A stretch of DNA of 6,738 nucleotides from positions 1 through 6,738 of the forward strand of contig RFKT01000126.1 in assembly GCA_003694225.1 (NCBI GenBank), read 5' to 3'. This DNA comes from Candidatus Dadabacteria bacterium (GTDB lineage: Bacteria; Bdellovibrionota_C; UBA2361; J135). The position numbers and the translations under genes were made by a program. Numbering within the stretch: the stretch's first letter is position 1; every line of letters starts with the position of its first letter. The notes beneath the pieces are model-generated. The model was not told the DNA's origin. It saw nothing but the letters and a program-made list of their open reading frames with translations, and searched no databases. This document shows, piece by piece, positions 1 to 6,738 of the stretch.

Positions 1-8
1 GGATATAG

Positions 9-1355
9 ATGGCCAGCCAAAAGAGAAGAGCCTTCTATATCCTCTCTCTCTTTGCCATTTCTATTTATATCTCGAGGAAAAAAGAGGAAGAACTTTTTCT
101 TATTGCCGGGCGCAACAGAAAAACCCTCCAGATACTTCTTTCCAAATTCGCCACCTCAGCAGGGGCTGCTTACTTTATAACGTATACAGGTTTTGCTTAT
201 AAATACGGCGCTGGCGTCTTTGCTATATTGTTGGGGTCGATCTTAGGGTACCTAATCTTTGCCTTCTGGGCAGCGCCAAAAATTGCCAAAAACTCCAAGG
301 AGGGCAAGTTCTATACCATGGGGCATTTTGTAAAAGACAGGCTTGGCTCGGAGAAGCTAAGGATCGTTGTTGACATTGTCTCAAGCGTTATTCTTTTCCT
401 TTGGCTTGTTGTAGGGATAATCGGGGGAGGCAAAATTATCTCTGATTTTGGGTTGCTCTCATATAATTCTTCGGTGATGGTTACAAGTTTGGTTGTGCTT
501 GGCTATCTTCTGCTTGCGGGGTATCACGCCGTTCTCATAACAGATGTTATCCAGTCCGCAATAATTCTATTTTTGTTGTGCATAATTACAGGTGAGATTG
601 TAAGCACATCTACCTTTGCCGATCTATCTTCTCTTTTGCGGGGAAAAGTGGATATGGCTACAGTTTCCGGATTTTTTATATACGGCATATTTTCTATATT
701 TTCATTCTCCGACAGATATCAGCTTTGCTATGCGGCTAAAAGCGAGAAAGACTTAAAACTAGGAATGTCTCTTCCTTTAATTCCTATACTTATGATGGCT
801 TACTTTTTGTTTTTAATCGGGATTTATACAGCTAAACAAACCCCTAACTTGGATGAAGCGCTAGTCTTTATATGGGCGTTAAAACACTTTCTCTCGCCTT
901 CTCTTTTACCCCTGGCAATAGTTTTGTTTTTCGCAGGAATCATGAGCTCAGCTGATACGAGTATTTATGCCATAGCTTCCCACTATGCTTTTTTAAGGGA
1001 GGATCCTCACATAAGCTTCATTGCGAAGATAAAAAAGAGTACTGTTTACTTGGTGGTTTTGCTCACTCTGGCTGCGATCGCATTCCCGGACATTATAAAG
1101 GTCTCTGTCTTTGCGGCAATAGTATCCCTACTCCTCACATTTCCCATGATCTATTTAATAAGCGGAGGAAGGGACCCCAGTAGGTTTTTGGCATCTTTTG
1201 TGACTTCATTTGTAGGGATGATAATTGGATTGATGGTTTTAGGGGTAAAGCCCTCTGCCTTAATCGGTGTTGTCATTGTTGGTCCAGTAGGGCTGCTTTA
1301 CTCATCAAAGCAGGATGAGGCAAGTCCTGCAGAAATTTCTAACACAGAAGATTAA
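9..1355 (+). CDS. Sodium:solute symporter (SSS) family membrane protein
   Basis: Predicted inner-membrane secondary transporter of 448 residues that probably couples Na+ entry to uptake of an unidentified solute. It is very hydrophobic, with about 13 possible membrane segments. Family-like landmarks appear in order: an AGRN motif at residues 33-36 after the first segment (the 'fflAGR' position), a GYHAVLITDVIQ block at 171-182 matching the GGxxAVxxTDxxQ pattern of the family, and FFAGIMSSADT at 307-317, corresponding to the segment whose paired Ser/Thr (here S313, S314) helps bind sodium. The C-terminal tail is short and polar. The protein is shorter than most members (about 480-550), and its first membrane segment has only about 15 hydrophobic residues before RKKEEE. 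An in-frame TAG at 6-8 blocks upstream extension, so either this is a naturally short N-terminus or the upstream part was lost by a frameshift. The Shine-Dalgarno region lies largely outside the window. The substrate cannot be told from sequence. The gene is separated from the atp operon by a promoter-bearing gap and is probably not functionally linked to it. Confidence 0.8.
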   Translation: MASQKRRAFYILSLFAISIYISRKKEEELFLIAGRNRKTLQILLSKFATSAGAAYFITYTGFAYKYGAGVFAILLGSILGYLIFAFWAAPKIAKNSKEGKFYTMGHFVKDRLGSEKLRIVVDIVSSVILFLWLVVGIIGGGKIISDFGLLSYNSSVMVTSLVVLGYLLLAGYHAVLITDVIQSAIILFLLCIITGEIVSTSTFADLSSLLRGKVDMATVSGFFIYGIFSIFSFSDRYQLCYAAKSEKDLKLGMSLPLIPILMMAYFLFLIGIYTAKQTPNLDEALVFIWALKHFLSPSLLPLAIVLFFAGIMSSADTSIYAIASHYAFLREDPHISFIAKIKKSTVYLVVLLTLAAIAFPDIIKVSVFAAIVSLLLTFPMIYLISGGRDPSRFLASFVTSFVGMIIGLMVLGVKPSALIGVVIVGPVGLLYSSKQDEASPAEISNTED

Positions 1356-1357
1356 CG

Positions 1358-1517
1358 GCTGAGGGAGCCATTCGGTAGGCAGCGATCTTTATAAAGGGAT
1401 TCCTGGCTAGATAAATAAAGGCTTGAAGGAAGGCTGTCGAGCCCAATCTAACATCCTGTAAATACAGCGGTTTCTGGGGAGTAACAGTGTTGCGGAAAAG
1501 ACTTTGCCCCACTCAGC
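1358..1517 (+). ncRNA. Candidate structured RNA, possibly 6S-like
   Basis: No credible coding frame is present here, but the strand can fold as one long irregular hairpin of about 160 nt. GCTGAG at 1358-1363 pairs with CTCAGC at 1512-1517, and GG 1364-1365 pairs with CC 1509-1510 across a bulged A. GCAGC 1379-1383 can pair with GTTGC 1489-1493. A terminal arm is formed by TAGAT 1408-1412 with ATCTA 1446-1450 and GGCTT 1420-1424 with GAGCC 1439-1443. Between them lies a large bubble whose 3' side holds a small hairpin, CTGT 1456-1459 with ACAG 1464-1467. Closing stem, central bubble and terminal stem is the architecture of 6S RNA, which binds sigma70 RNA polymerase. The block around 1384-1404 also resembles, from memory, part of Bacillus 6S RNA. 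Internal loops in the lower stem are large, and neither a clear promoter nor a T-rich terminator is visible. It could instead be an untranslated region or chance pairing. The strand is inferred from the direction of the neighbouring genes. Confidence 0.33.
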
Positions 1518-1558
1518 GATAACTTTCTCTCCAGCAACCACTGCTAAGGCTTCATTAC

Positions 1559-1588
1559 TTGACCTTTCTCCAGTAATCCTGTTTTATT
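1559..1588 (+). promoter_or_regulatory. Sigma70-type promoter for the atp operon
   Basis: A -35 hexamer TTGACC (1559-1564, 5 of 6 consensus) is followed after 17 bases by TTTTAT (1582-1587, 4 of 6). A one-base shifted reading gives TG at 1580-1581 followed by T and TTTATT, an extended -10 arrangement with an 18-base spacer. Transcription would start near 1594, giving a leader of about 88 nt before the b' start at 1682. A 6-base inverted repeat, ATTACT 1554-1559 and AGTAAT 1572-1577, straddles the -35 element and could be an operator half-site pair or chance. This is the best promoter-like match in the gap and is correctly placed for the operon; activity is inferred. Confidence 0.5.
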
Positions 1589-1626
1589 ACACGGAACCTA
1601 TATTGTCGTAAACGCCTAGGCTCCAA

Positions 1627-1657
1627 ATCTGCCAAAGTGGCGACTTTGGCGGCAGAT
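1627..1657 (+). promoter_or_regulatory. Stem-loop in the atp operon leader
   Basis: ATCTGCCAAAG (1627-1637) is complementary to CTTTGGC...AGAT (1644-1657) apart from a three-base bulge, leaving a 6-base loop TGGCGA at 1638-1643. The 11 potential pairs make this the strongest simple hairpin seen in the gap. It ends 24 bases before the ATG at 1682 and leaves the weak ribosome-binding AGGT at 1666-1669 unpaired just downstream. No T-run follows, so it is unlikely to be an intrinsic terminator. Plausible roles are mRNA 5'-end stabilisation or control of b' translation; neither is shown by sequence alone. Confidence 0.5.
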
Positions 1658-1681
1658 AACCTTGTAGGTAAGTTTGGCGCA

Positions 1682-2149
1682 ATGGAAAAGCTAGAGAGCA
1701 TTTTGGCCCTTTTGGATCTCAGCACTGTTGATGCTGTCATGATAATATTGGCGGCGTGTCTCTTTTATGTCTTTTGGCTGATAATGGAAGCCGTTCTTTT
1801 TGAACCGTATATGAGGCTTATTGAGGCACGTGAGGCAGCCACTGAAGGAGCTTTAGAAGAGGCCAGATCCGCTGATGAGAAGGCGGATCTTATGGAGGCT
1901 GAATATGAACACAAGATAGCAGAGGCAAGGAAAGAAGCTGTAAAGAAAAAGCTCTCACTGGTTGCTGTGGCGTCAACTGAAGCCTCCAAGATTATTGAAG
2001 AAGCTAAAGAAGAAGCGCATGAGTTTTTGACATCAGCTAGGAATGAGATAGCCCGTGAGGTGATAAACGCAAGAGCAAAGGTTAAGGAAGAAGCAGAGGT
2101 CCTCTCTGAGGAGCTTGCAGATAAGATCTTATTGGGAGGGGTTCGGTGA
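1682..2149 (+). CDS. atpF': ATP synthase Fo subunit b' (peripheral stalk)
   Basis: A 155-residue b-type subunit of the Fo sector. A short N-terminal stretch leads into one membrane segment at about residues 17-40, then a long charged helix rich in Ala, Glu, Lys and Arg from about 41 to the end, typical of the stalk that dimerises with b and reaches to delta on top of F1. The sequence after the membrane span, FEPYMRLIEAREAATEGALEEA, follows the usual b/b' pattern of a hydrophobic-Pro junction and then an ExR...GAL/EA stretch. I chose the ATG at 1682, which has AGGT 12 bases upstream and leaves a normal short N-terminus. An in-frame GTG at 1637 would add 15 residues but lies inside the leader hairpin and has no ribosome-binding sequence. 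It is first in the operon, and its TGA overlaps the GTG start of b, suggesting coupled translation and matched amounts. Calling this copy b' and the next one b rests on gene order and the signal peptide of the second; sequence alone separates them weakly. Confidence 0.82.
   Translation: MEKLESILALLDLSTVDAVMIILAACLFYVFWLIMEAVLFEPYMRLIEAREAATEGALEEARSADEKADLMEAEYEHKIAEARKEAVKKKLSLVAVASTEASKIIEEAKEEAHEFLTSARNEIAREVINARAKVKEEAEVLSEELADKILLGGVR
2134..2141 (+). promoter_or_regulatory. Ribosome binding site for atpF
   Basis: GGGAGGGG lies within the last codons of b'. Its GGAGG core (2135-2139) is 6 bases before the GTG at 2146. This strong site supports the overlapping GTG as the true start of b, despite the non-ATG codon. 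Confidence 0.65.
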
Positions 2150-2736
2150 GAGGAGAGGGCCGGCGGTTATACGTTATTTCCTTTTTATCCATGCTTTTCT
2201 TATGGTTGCCGTCTGCAGCGCTCGGCTCCGGCGGGGAGGCTCACCATGCGCCTTCAATAGACACGCTGATTTTCCCCGTAATTAACTTCTCTCTATATAT
2301 CTTTATCCTTTATATGGTGCTCAGAAAACCTCTGGCCAAAAAACTGGCCGAGAGAAGAGAGGGAATGCGGAATTTTATCGAAGAGGCCGCAGAAAAGAAG
2401 ACCGCTGCTGTCCAAAAGCTCTTAATGACTCAGAGAAAGTTCCAAAAGCTGGATGACGCTATTGTCGCCCTGCGGGAGAGGATAGAAAACGAAGGAAGGA
2501 GCGAGGCGTTAAATATCGTTGACGAGGCAAGGCTAAAAGCCACTCAGATAAAAGAAAGAGCGAGGGAGCTTGCTGAAATTGAAAGGAGAGCTTCAGAGGC
2601 TTCTCTTCGACGTGAGATGGTGGATTTAGTAGTGGAGCTTGCAACTCAAAAGATAAGCTCACGTCTAACTCCGGAGCTTGATCAAGGTTTAAGGCAGAGC
2701 TTGCTTGATGATGTAGGGAAGGCTTTAGGGGAGTAG
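2146..2736 (+). CDS. atpF: ATP synthase Fo subunit b with signal peptide
   Basis: A 196-residue second b-type stalk subunit. Residues 1-27 look like a cleavable Sec signal peptide: a basic start (RGEGRR), a hydrophobic core at about 9-22, and a small-residue end (SAALG before SGG). A His/Ala-rich linker follows, then the membrane span at about 40-59 containing the family-like PVINF...LYMVL pattern, then KPLAKKLAERREGM at the membrane exit and a long charged coiled-coil to the C-terminus. Cleavage would leave the mature N-terminus outside the membrane, which is the topology required of b. Signal-bearing b subunits are known in Desulfobacterota-type ATP synthases. The start is GTG, overlapping the b' stop as GTGA and preceded by a strong GGGAGGGG. 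b and b' are expected to form the heterodimeric peripheral stalk. The delta gene begins 5 bases after this stop. Confidence 0.9.
   Translation: MRGEGRRLYVISFLSMLFLWLPSAALGSGGEAHHAPSIDTLIFPVINFSLYIFILYMVLRKPLAKKLAERREGMRNFIEEAAEKKTAAVQKLLMTQRKFQKLDDAIVALRERIENEGRSEALNIVDEARLKATQIKERARELAEIERRASEASLRREMVDLVVELATQKISSRLTPELDQGLRQSLLDDVGKALGE
2727..2733 (+). promoter_or_regulatory. Ribosome binding site for atpH
   Basis: Two purine-rich sites precede the delta ATG at 2742. GGGAGG at 2736-2741 touches the start codon and is too close to work; AGGGGAG at 2727-2733, inside the last codons of b, is 8 bases upstream and is the likely functional site. Confidence 0.55.
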
Positions 2737-2741
2737 GGAGG

Positions 2742-3287
2742 ATGTCTCGGAGAGAAGGAAAAATAGCAAAGAGATATGCTTTGGCATTCTTGGAGGAAGT
2801 AGGAATTTCTGAAGGAGAGAAGTATAGAGAGGCGTTTGTGGCATTGCGATCGGTATTGGAAGAGACGCCAGCCCTCATACCTTTTCTCACAAACCCTTCT
2901 GTTCCGGAGGATAATAAAAAGGCTCTTGTTAAATCGCTCGCTGATTCCCTCTTGCCGGGAGATAAAGCGCTTAGGAATCTTTTTCTGCTTCTTTTGCAAA
3001 ATAAAAGAATAGAAATTTTGGGTGATATAGCGTCTGCTTATTGTTCCGCTCTTGATAGTGCTAAAGGATTAATCGGCGTTGAAATTGTGGTTGCTGGAGA
3101 TATTGATGAATCCGAAAAGCGTCGGGTGGAAGAGGAGCTAAGCAAAGAATTTGGCAGAGACACTCCGATTAAGTGGAGCCGTGATCCGTCCCTTATAGGC
3201 GGGGCCATACTTAAGCTAGGAGATAAGATTGTGGATTACTCAATTAGCGGGCAGTTGAAGAAGGCAAAAGCCGCATTGCTTGGGTGA
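2742..3287 (+). CDS. atpH: ATP synthase F1 subunit delta
   Basis: A 181-residue soluble subunit of normal length (family about 175-185). It sits on top of the alpha3beta3 head and binds the N-terminus of alpha and the C-terminal ends of the b stalk (OSCP in mitochondria). The N-terminal helical domain opens with KIAKRYALAFLEE, matching the conserved 'iakrYAkAL' start. The C-terminal domain carries the family hallmark DPSLIGGAILKLGDKIVDYS at about residues 148-167, followed by a final helix SGQLKKAKAALL. The usual DGS within that hallmark is DYS here, a minor change. The gene is packed between b and alpha, with a 48-base gap after it in which I see only the alpha ribosome-binding site. Confidence 0.95.
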   Translation: MSRREGKIAKRYALAFLEEVGISEGEKYREAFVALRSVLEETPALIPFLTNPSVPEDNKKALVKSLADSLLPGDKALRNLFLLLLQNKRIEILGDIASAYCSALDSAKGLIGVEIVVAGDIDESEKRRVEEELSKEFGRDTPIKWSRDPSLIGGAILKLGDKIVDYSISGQLKKAKAALLG

Positions 3288-3335
3288 TTTTTGTTTATGG
3301 TAATTTAGTTAGAGGCAAATAGAAAGAGAGGAAAG

Positions 3336-4910
3336 ATGAAGATAAAAGCGAGTGAAATTAGCAAGATTATTCGTGAAAAAATAAGCGAATTTGAAACTGA
3401 GAGGGAATCTGCTGAGACAGGTTTTGTCCTTAATGTCGGTGATGGAATCGCACATGTTCACGGCTTGTCTAAGGTTGCATTCGGCGAACTGGTGGAGTTT
3501 GAGTCTGGTATAGCCGGCCTTGCTATGAACCTTGAGGAGGATAACGTTGGCATTGTTGTAATGGGAGAAACCACCAAAATCAAAGAGGGGGATCTCGTTA
3601 AACGCACAGGCAAAATAGCTCAGGTCCCTGTAGGAGATGAGCTTATAGGCCGGGTGGTGGATGCATTGGGAAATCCAATAGATGGATTGGGCGAATTGGA
3701 TGTTACGGAGTCGCGCCGGGTGGAGATAAAGGCACCCGGTATTGTAAAGAGGCGTTCTGTGCATGAGCCTTTGCAGACGGGGCTTAAGGCTATTGACTCC
3801 ATGATTCCAATAGGAAGGGGGCAGAGGGAGCTTATAATTGGTGATAAGAAAACGGGTAAAACAGCGGTTGCAATAGATACCATTATAAACCAAAAGGGTA
3901 AGGATGTTATCTGCATATATGTGGCGATCGGGCAGAAGAGGTCGTCTGTCGCTCAGGTAGTAGATAAGCTCAAAGAACATGGTGCTATGGACCACACTAT
4001 AGTTGTTGCCGCCACAGCGTCTGAGCCGGCGCCACTTTCTTTTCTCGCACCTTACGCAGGATGCGCAATCGGCGAGTACTTTATGAATAGCGGAAGGCAT
4101 GCGCTTATTATTTATGATGATCTCTCCAAACATGCAGCGGCCTATAGAGCTATCTCACTCCTTCTTAGGAGGCCTCCGGGAAGGGAAGCGTATCCGGGTG
4201 ATGTGTTCTATCTTCATTCTAGACTGTTAGAAAGAGCCGCAAAGCTTAACGATTCAGAAGGCGGGGGATCATTGACCGCTCTCCCTGTTATTGAAACCCT
4301 TGAAGGGGATGTCTCGGCTTATATCCCTACTAATGTTATCTCCATTACTGACGGCCAGATCTACCTTGAAGCAGATCTGTTTCACTCAGGAGTAAGGCCT
4401 GCTGTAAATGTGGGTCTTTCTGTGTCTAGGGTTGGCGGAGCGGCGCAGATTAAGGCGATGAAAAAAGTCGCCGGAACCCTGAGGCTTGACCTCGCCCAGT
4501 ATAGGGAAAAGCAGGCGTTTGCCCAGTTCGGGTCAGATCTTGACCCAGCAACGCAGGCTCAGCTTGCAAGAGGAGAGAGGCTTGTGGAGATTCTAAAGCA
4601 GGATCAATACTGCCCAATGCCTGTGGAGTATCAGGTTATATCAATCTTTGCTGGGAACTGCGGAGCGCTTGATCCTTTGGAAGTTGGAAGTATTAAGGAG
4701 TACGAACAAAAGCTCCATGCGTTCTTCAAAGCAAACCACGGCGAAATACTGGACTCTCTTAAAAAGGGTGTTTTGGATGATGAGTTAGCTTCGAGGATGG
4801 AAAAGATATGCAGGGATTTTACAGAGGAATTTTTGGCTGGGCTGGGTGATGGAGATGGCGAGTTGAGCCATAACTCAACCGCAACCAGTAGCCAGTCTGC
4901 AACAGTATAG
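3336..4910 (+). CDS. atpA: ATP synthase F1 subunit alpha
   Basis: A 524-residue regulatory (non-catalytic) nucleotide-binding subunit of the F1 head. Visible parts are the N-terminal helix that meets delta, the beta-barrel domain (about 28-95), the P-loop GDKKTGKT at 169-176, the alpha/beta signature [10 protein letters not shown] at 355-364, and the arginine finger R365 in SVSRVGG, which reaches into the beta catalytic site. The family also has the [17 protein letters not shown]alker B region (about 247-265), seen intact. Two differences stand out. The P-loop has Lys-Lys where GDRQTGKT is usual, so Q172 of E. coli alpha is Lys here. The C-terminus runs about 20 residues past the usual end near EEFLAGL, as a Gly/Asp then Ser/Thr-rich tail. 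GAGAGG at 3326-3331 provides a ribosome-binding site 4 bases before the ATG. The gamma gene follows after 20 bases. Confidence 0.98.
   Translation: MKIKASEISKIIREKISEFETERESAETGFVLNVGDGIAHVHGLSKVAFGELVEFESGIAGLAMNLEEDNVGIVVMGETTKIKEGDLVKRTGKIAQVPVGDELIGRVVDALGNPIDGLGELDVTESRRVEIKAPGIVKRRSVHEPLQTGLKAIDSMIPIGRGQRELIIGDKKTGKTAVAIDTIINQKGKDVICIYVAIGQKRSSVAQVVDKLKEHGAMDHTIVVAATASEPAPLSFLAPYAGCAIGEYFMNSGRHALIIYDDLSKHAAAYRAISLLLRRPPGREAYPGDVFYLHSRLLERAAKLNDSEGGGSLTALPVIETLEGDVSAYIPTNVISITDGQIYLEADLFHSGVRPAVNVGLSVSRVGGAAQIKAMKKVAGTLRLDLAQYREKQAFAQFGSDLDPATQAQLARGERLVEILKQDQYCPMPVEYQVISIFAGNCGALDPLEVGSIKEYEQKLHAFFKANHGEILDSLKKGVLDDELASRMEKICRDFTEEFLAGLGDGDGELSHNSTATSSQSATV
4859..4881 (+). repeat. Inverted repeat within the 3' end of atpA
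   Basis: GTTGAG (4862-4867) and CTCAAC (4874-4879) form a perfect 6-base stem around the loop CCATAA, and CG/CG pairs extend it across one bulged A. It lies in the codons for the extra C-terminal tail of alpha, 27 bases before the stop and about 50 bases before the gamma start. No T-run follows. It may act as an mRNA processing or stability hairpin between alpha and gamma, or be incidental. Confidence 0.4.
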
Positions 4911-4930
4911 TTACGAGGGGAAGCCAAATT

Positions 4931-5797
4931 ATGGCAGGATTAAAGGAGATTAAAAGGCGGCTTCAGTCAGTCAGGAACACTCGCCAGATAACGAGGGCAA
5001 TGAAGCTTGTCTCTGCCGCAAAGCTTAGCCGAGCTCAAGAGGCTGCGGTTAGGGCCCGTCTCTATGTTGATGCTTTAAATGACTTAATGTCTTCTCTGCT
5101 AGGCGAAATTGGTGATGAAATTTCCCATCCCTTGATGGAAGCAAGGGAAACAGTAAAAAACGTAGCTCTTTTGGTTGTAGGAGGAAGTCGAGGTCTTTGC
5201 GGGCCTTTTAACGCCAATATAAATAAGGCTGTGGAAGAGTTTTATTCCTCAAAAGAAGGGGTGGTGATTAAAACAATTGCTGTCGGGAAAAAGCCTGTGG
5301 AGTTCTTTAAAAGGAAGGGGATTGATGTCGTTTCGGCTTATGATGCCCTTCCGGAAGATCCTAATAAATGGCCGTTATTGGAGATCTCCCAAATACTTGA
5401 AGGGCGCTATCTTGAAGGAGATGTGGATGAGGCATATCTGATTTATACAAAATTTAAGAGCGTGCTATCACAGCAGGTTGTAACAAAAAAGATCTTGCCG
5501 TTTGAGATGGCGATCGACACACCTTCAGCTCAACAGGGCGCAACCCTTTTTGAACCTTCTCCTAAAGATGTATTTGACGGGATAATACCGAGGTTGATGA
5601 GGGTGAATATCCATCAGGCGTTTTTGGAGTCTAAAGCAAGTGAGCACGGAAGCAGGATGACGGCTATGGATTCGGCGACTAAGAATGCAGGTGAGTTGAT
5701 AGATAAGCTTCAGCTCCTTCACAATAGGTTGAGGCAGGGAGGAATTACATCTGAACTGCTTGATATCGTTGGTGGTGTCGAGGCCTTGAACCAGTGA
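4931..5797 (+). CDS. atpG: ATP synthase F1 subunit gamma
   Basis: A 288-residue central rotor shaft, normal in length, which turns inside the alpha3beta3 head and couples the c ring to catalysis. The N-terminal helix carries the conserved IKRRLQSVRNTRQITRAMK pattern (7-25) and SAAKLSRAQ. The Rossmann-like middle domain contains GSRGLCGPFNANI at 85-97, matching the family 'GLCGgfN' motif. The C-terminal helix has ESKASEHGSRMTAMDSATKN (233-252), followed by the signature ITSELLDIVGGVEA at 272-285. In that signature the usual Ala after the second Gly is Val283, a conservative departure. There is no cyanobacterial/chloroplast-type regulatory insert with paired cysteines. GAGGGG at 4915-4920 lies 10 bases before the ATG. 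A 41-base A/T-rich gap, with no hairpin that I can see, separates it from beta. Confidence 0.97.
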   Translation: MAGLKEIKRRLQSVRNTRQITRAMKLVSAAKLSRAQEAAVRARLYVDALNDLMSSLLGEIGDEISHPLMEARETVKNVALLVVGGSRGLCGPFNANINKAVEEFYSSKEGVVIKTIAVGKKPVEFFKRKGIDVVSAYDALPEDPNKWPLLEISQILEGRYLEGDVDEAYLIYTKFKSVLSQQVVTKKILPFEMAIDTPSAQQGATLFEPSPKDVFDGIIPRLMRVNIHQAFLESKASEHGSRMTAMDSATKNAGELIDKLQLLHNRLRQGGITSELLDIVGGVEALNQ

Positions 5798-5820
5798 ATT
5801 TTAATTTTATGCTTGAATAA

Positions 5821-6738
<918 letters not shown>

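Noticed and set aside
370..375. A perfect TTGACA -35-like hexamer.
   Set aside because: It lies inside the symporter coding region, and there is no good -10 element at the correct spacing.
1074..1081. The octamer palindrome GCGATCGC, as in the cyanobacterial HIP1 repeat.
   Set aside because: I noticed only one full copy, inside a coding region. It is not over-represented enough to mean anything, and the gene order is not cyanobacterial.
1357..1369. GGCTGAG resembling the start of a TPP riboswitch core, with a small GGCT/AGCC hairpin.
   Set aside because: The second conserved TPP element (CTGATC followed by the GTTAATACC...GTAGGGA type block) is absent downstream, and the gene context has no link to thiamine. 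The hairpin has no T-run, so it is not an intrinsic terminator for the symporter.
1390..1395. TATAAA, a good -10-like hexamer within the palindrome CTTTATAAAG.
   Set aside because: No acceptable -35 element lies 16-18 bases upstream; the promoter at 1559-1588 is much better placed and matched.
1555..1740. A 61-codon minus-strand open frame across the promoter and leader.
   Set aside because: It is short and basic, covers the promoter, hairpin and start of b', and has no recognisable motif or supporting ribosome binding site.
2459..2999. Overlapping minus-strand open frames opposite atpF and atpH.
   Set aside because: They are opposite clear b and delta coding sequence, show no family features, and overlap each other in different frames.
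3309..4133. A 274-codon open frame on the minus strand opposite atpA.
   Set aside because: It lies wholly opposite well-conserved alpha codons and the adjoining gap. Its product is Cys/Tyr/Leu-rich with no recognisable domain. It is a shadow of the real gene.

Overview
The window carries most of an F1Fo ATP synthase operon, read left to right, preceded by an unrelated membrane transporter gene and a gap of about 330 bases that appears to hold regulatory and RNA structure. The atp genes run b' - b - delta - alpha - gamma - beta, and the beta gene is cut by the right edge after 300 codons. No complete novel system is visible; the least explained DNA is the gap at 1356-1681.

Organism: a bacterium with moderate G+C and frequent AGA/AGG and ATA codons. 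Three features resemble Desulfobacterota (former Deltaproteobacteria) and some neighbouring Gram-negative phyla: two different b-type stalk genes side by side, a b subunit with an N-terminal signal peptide, and an F1 operon that starts at b' without atpB (a) and atpE (c). The beta subunit has GNDLW rather than the common GNDLY, which I also associate with that group. This placement is inference from gene order and motifs and is not secure.

Layout: 9-1355 encodes a sodium:solute symporter family protein of unknown substrate. At 1356-1520 is a noncoding stretch that can be drawn as a long hairpin with a closing stem, a large central bubble and a terminal stem; its shape and a few sequence blocks recall 6S RNA, but this is tentative. 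At 1559-1588 is a good sigma70-type promoter facing the atp genes. A strong stem-loop at 1627-1657 lies in the leader, just before the chosen start of b' at 1682. From 1682 to the end the atp genes are tightly packed: b' and b overlap by 4 bases, b and delta are 5 bases apart, and the other gaps are 48, 20 and 41 bases.

How the parts work together: b' and b form the peripheral stalk that ties the membrane sector to the catalytic head; delta caps the head and binds the stalk; alpha3beta3 is the catalytic hexamer; gamma is the central rotor shaft. The proton- or sodium-conducting a subunit and the c ring must be encoded elsewhere in the genome, and epsilon (atpC) probably lies just beyond the right edge.
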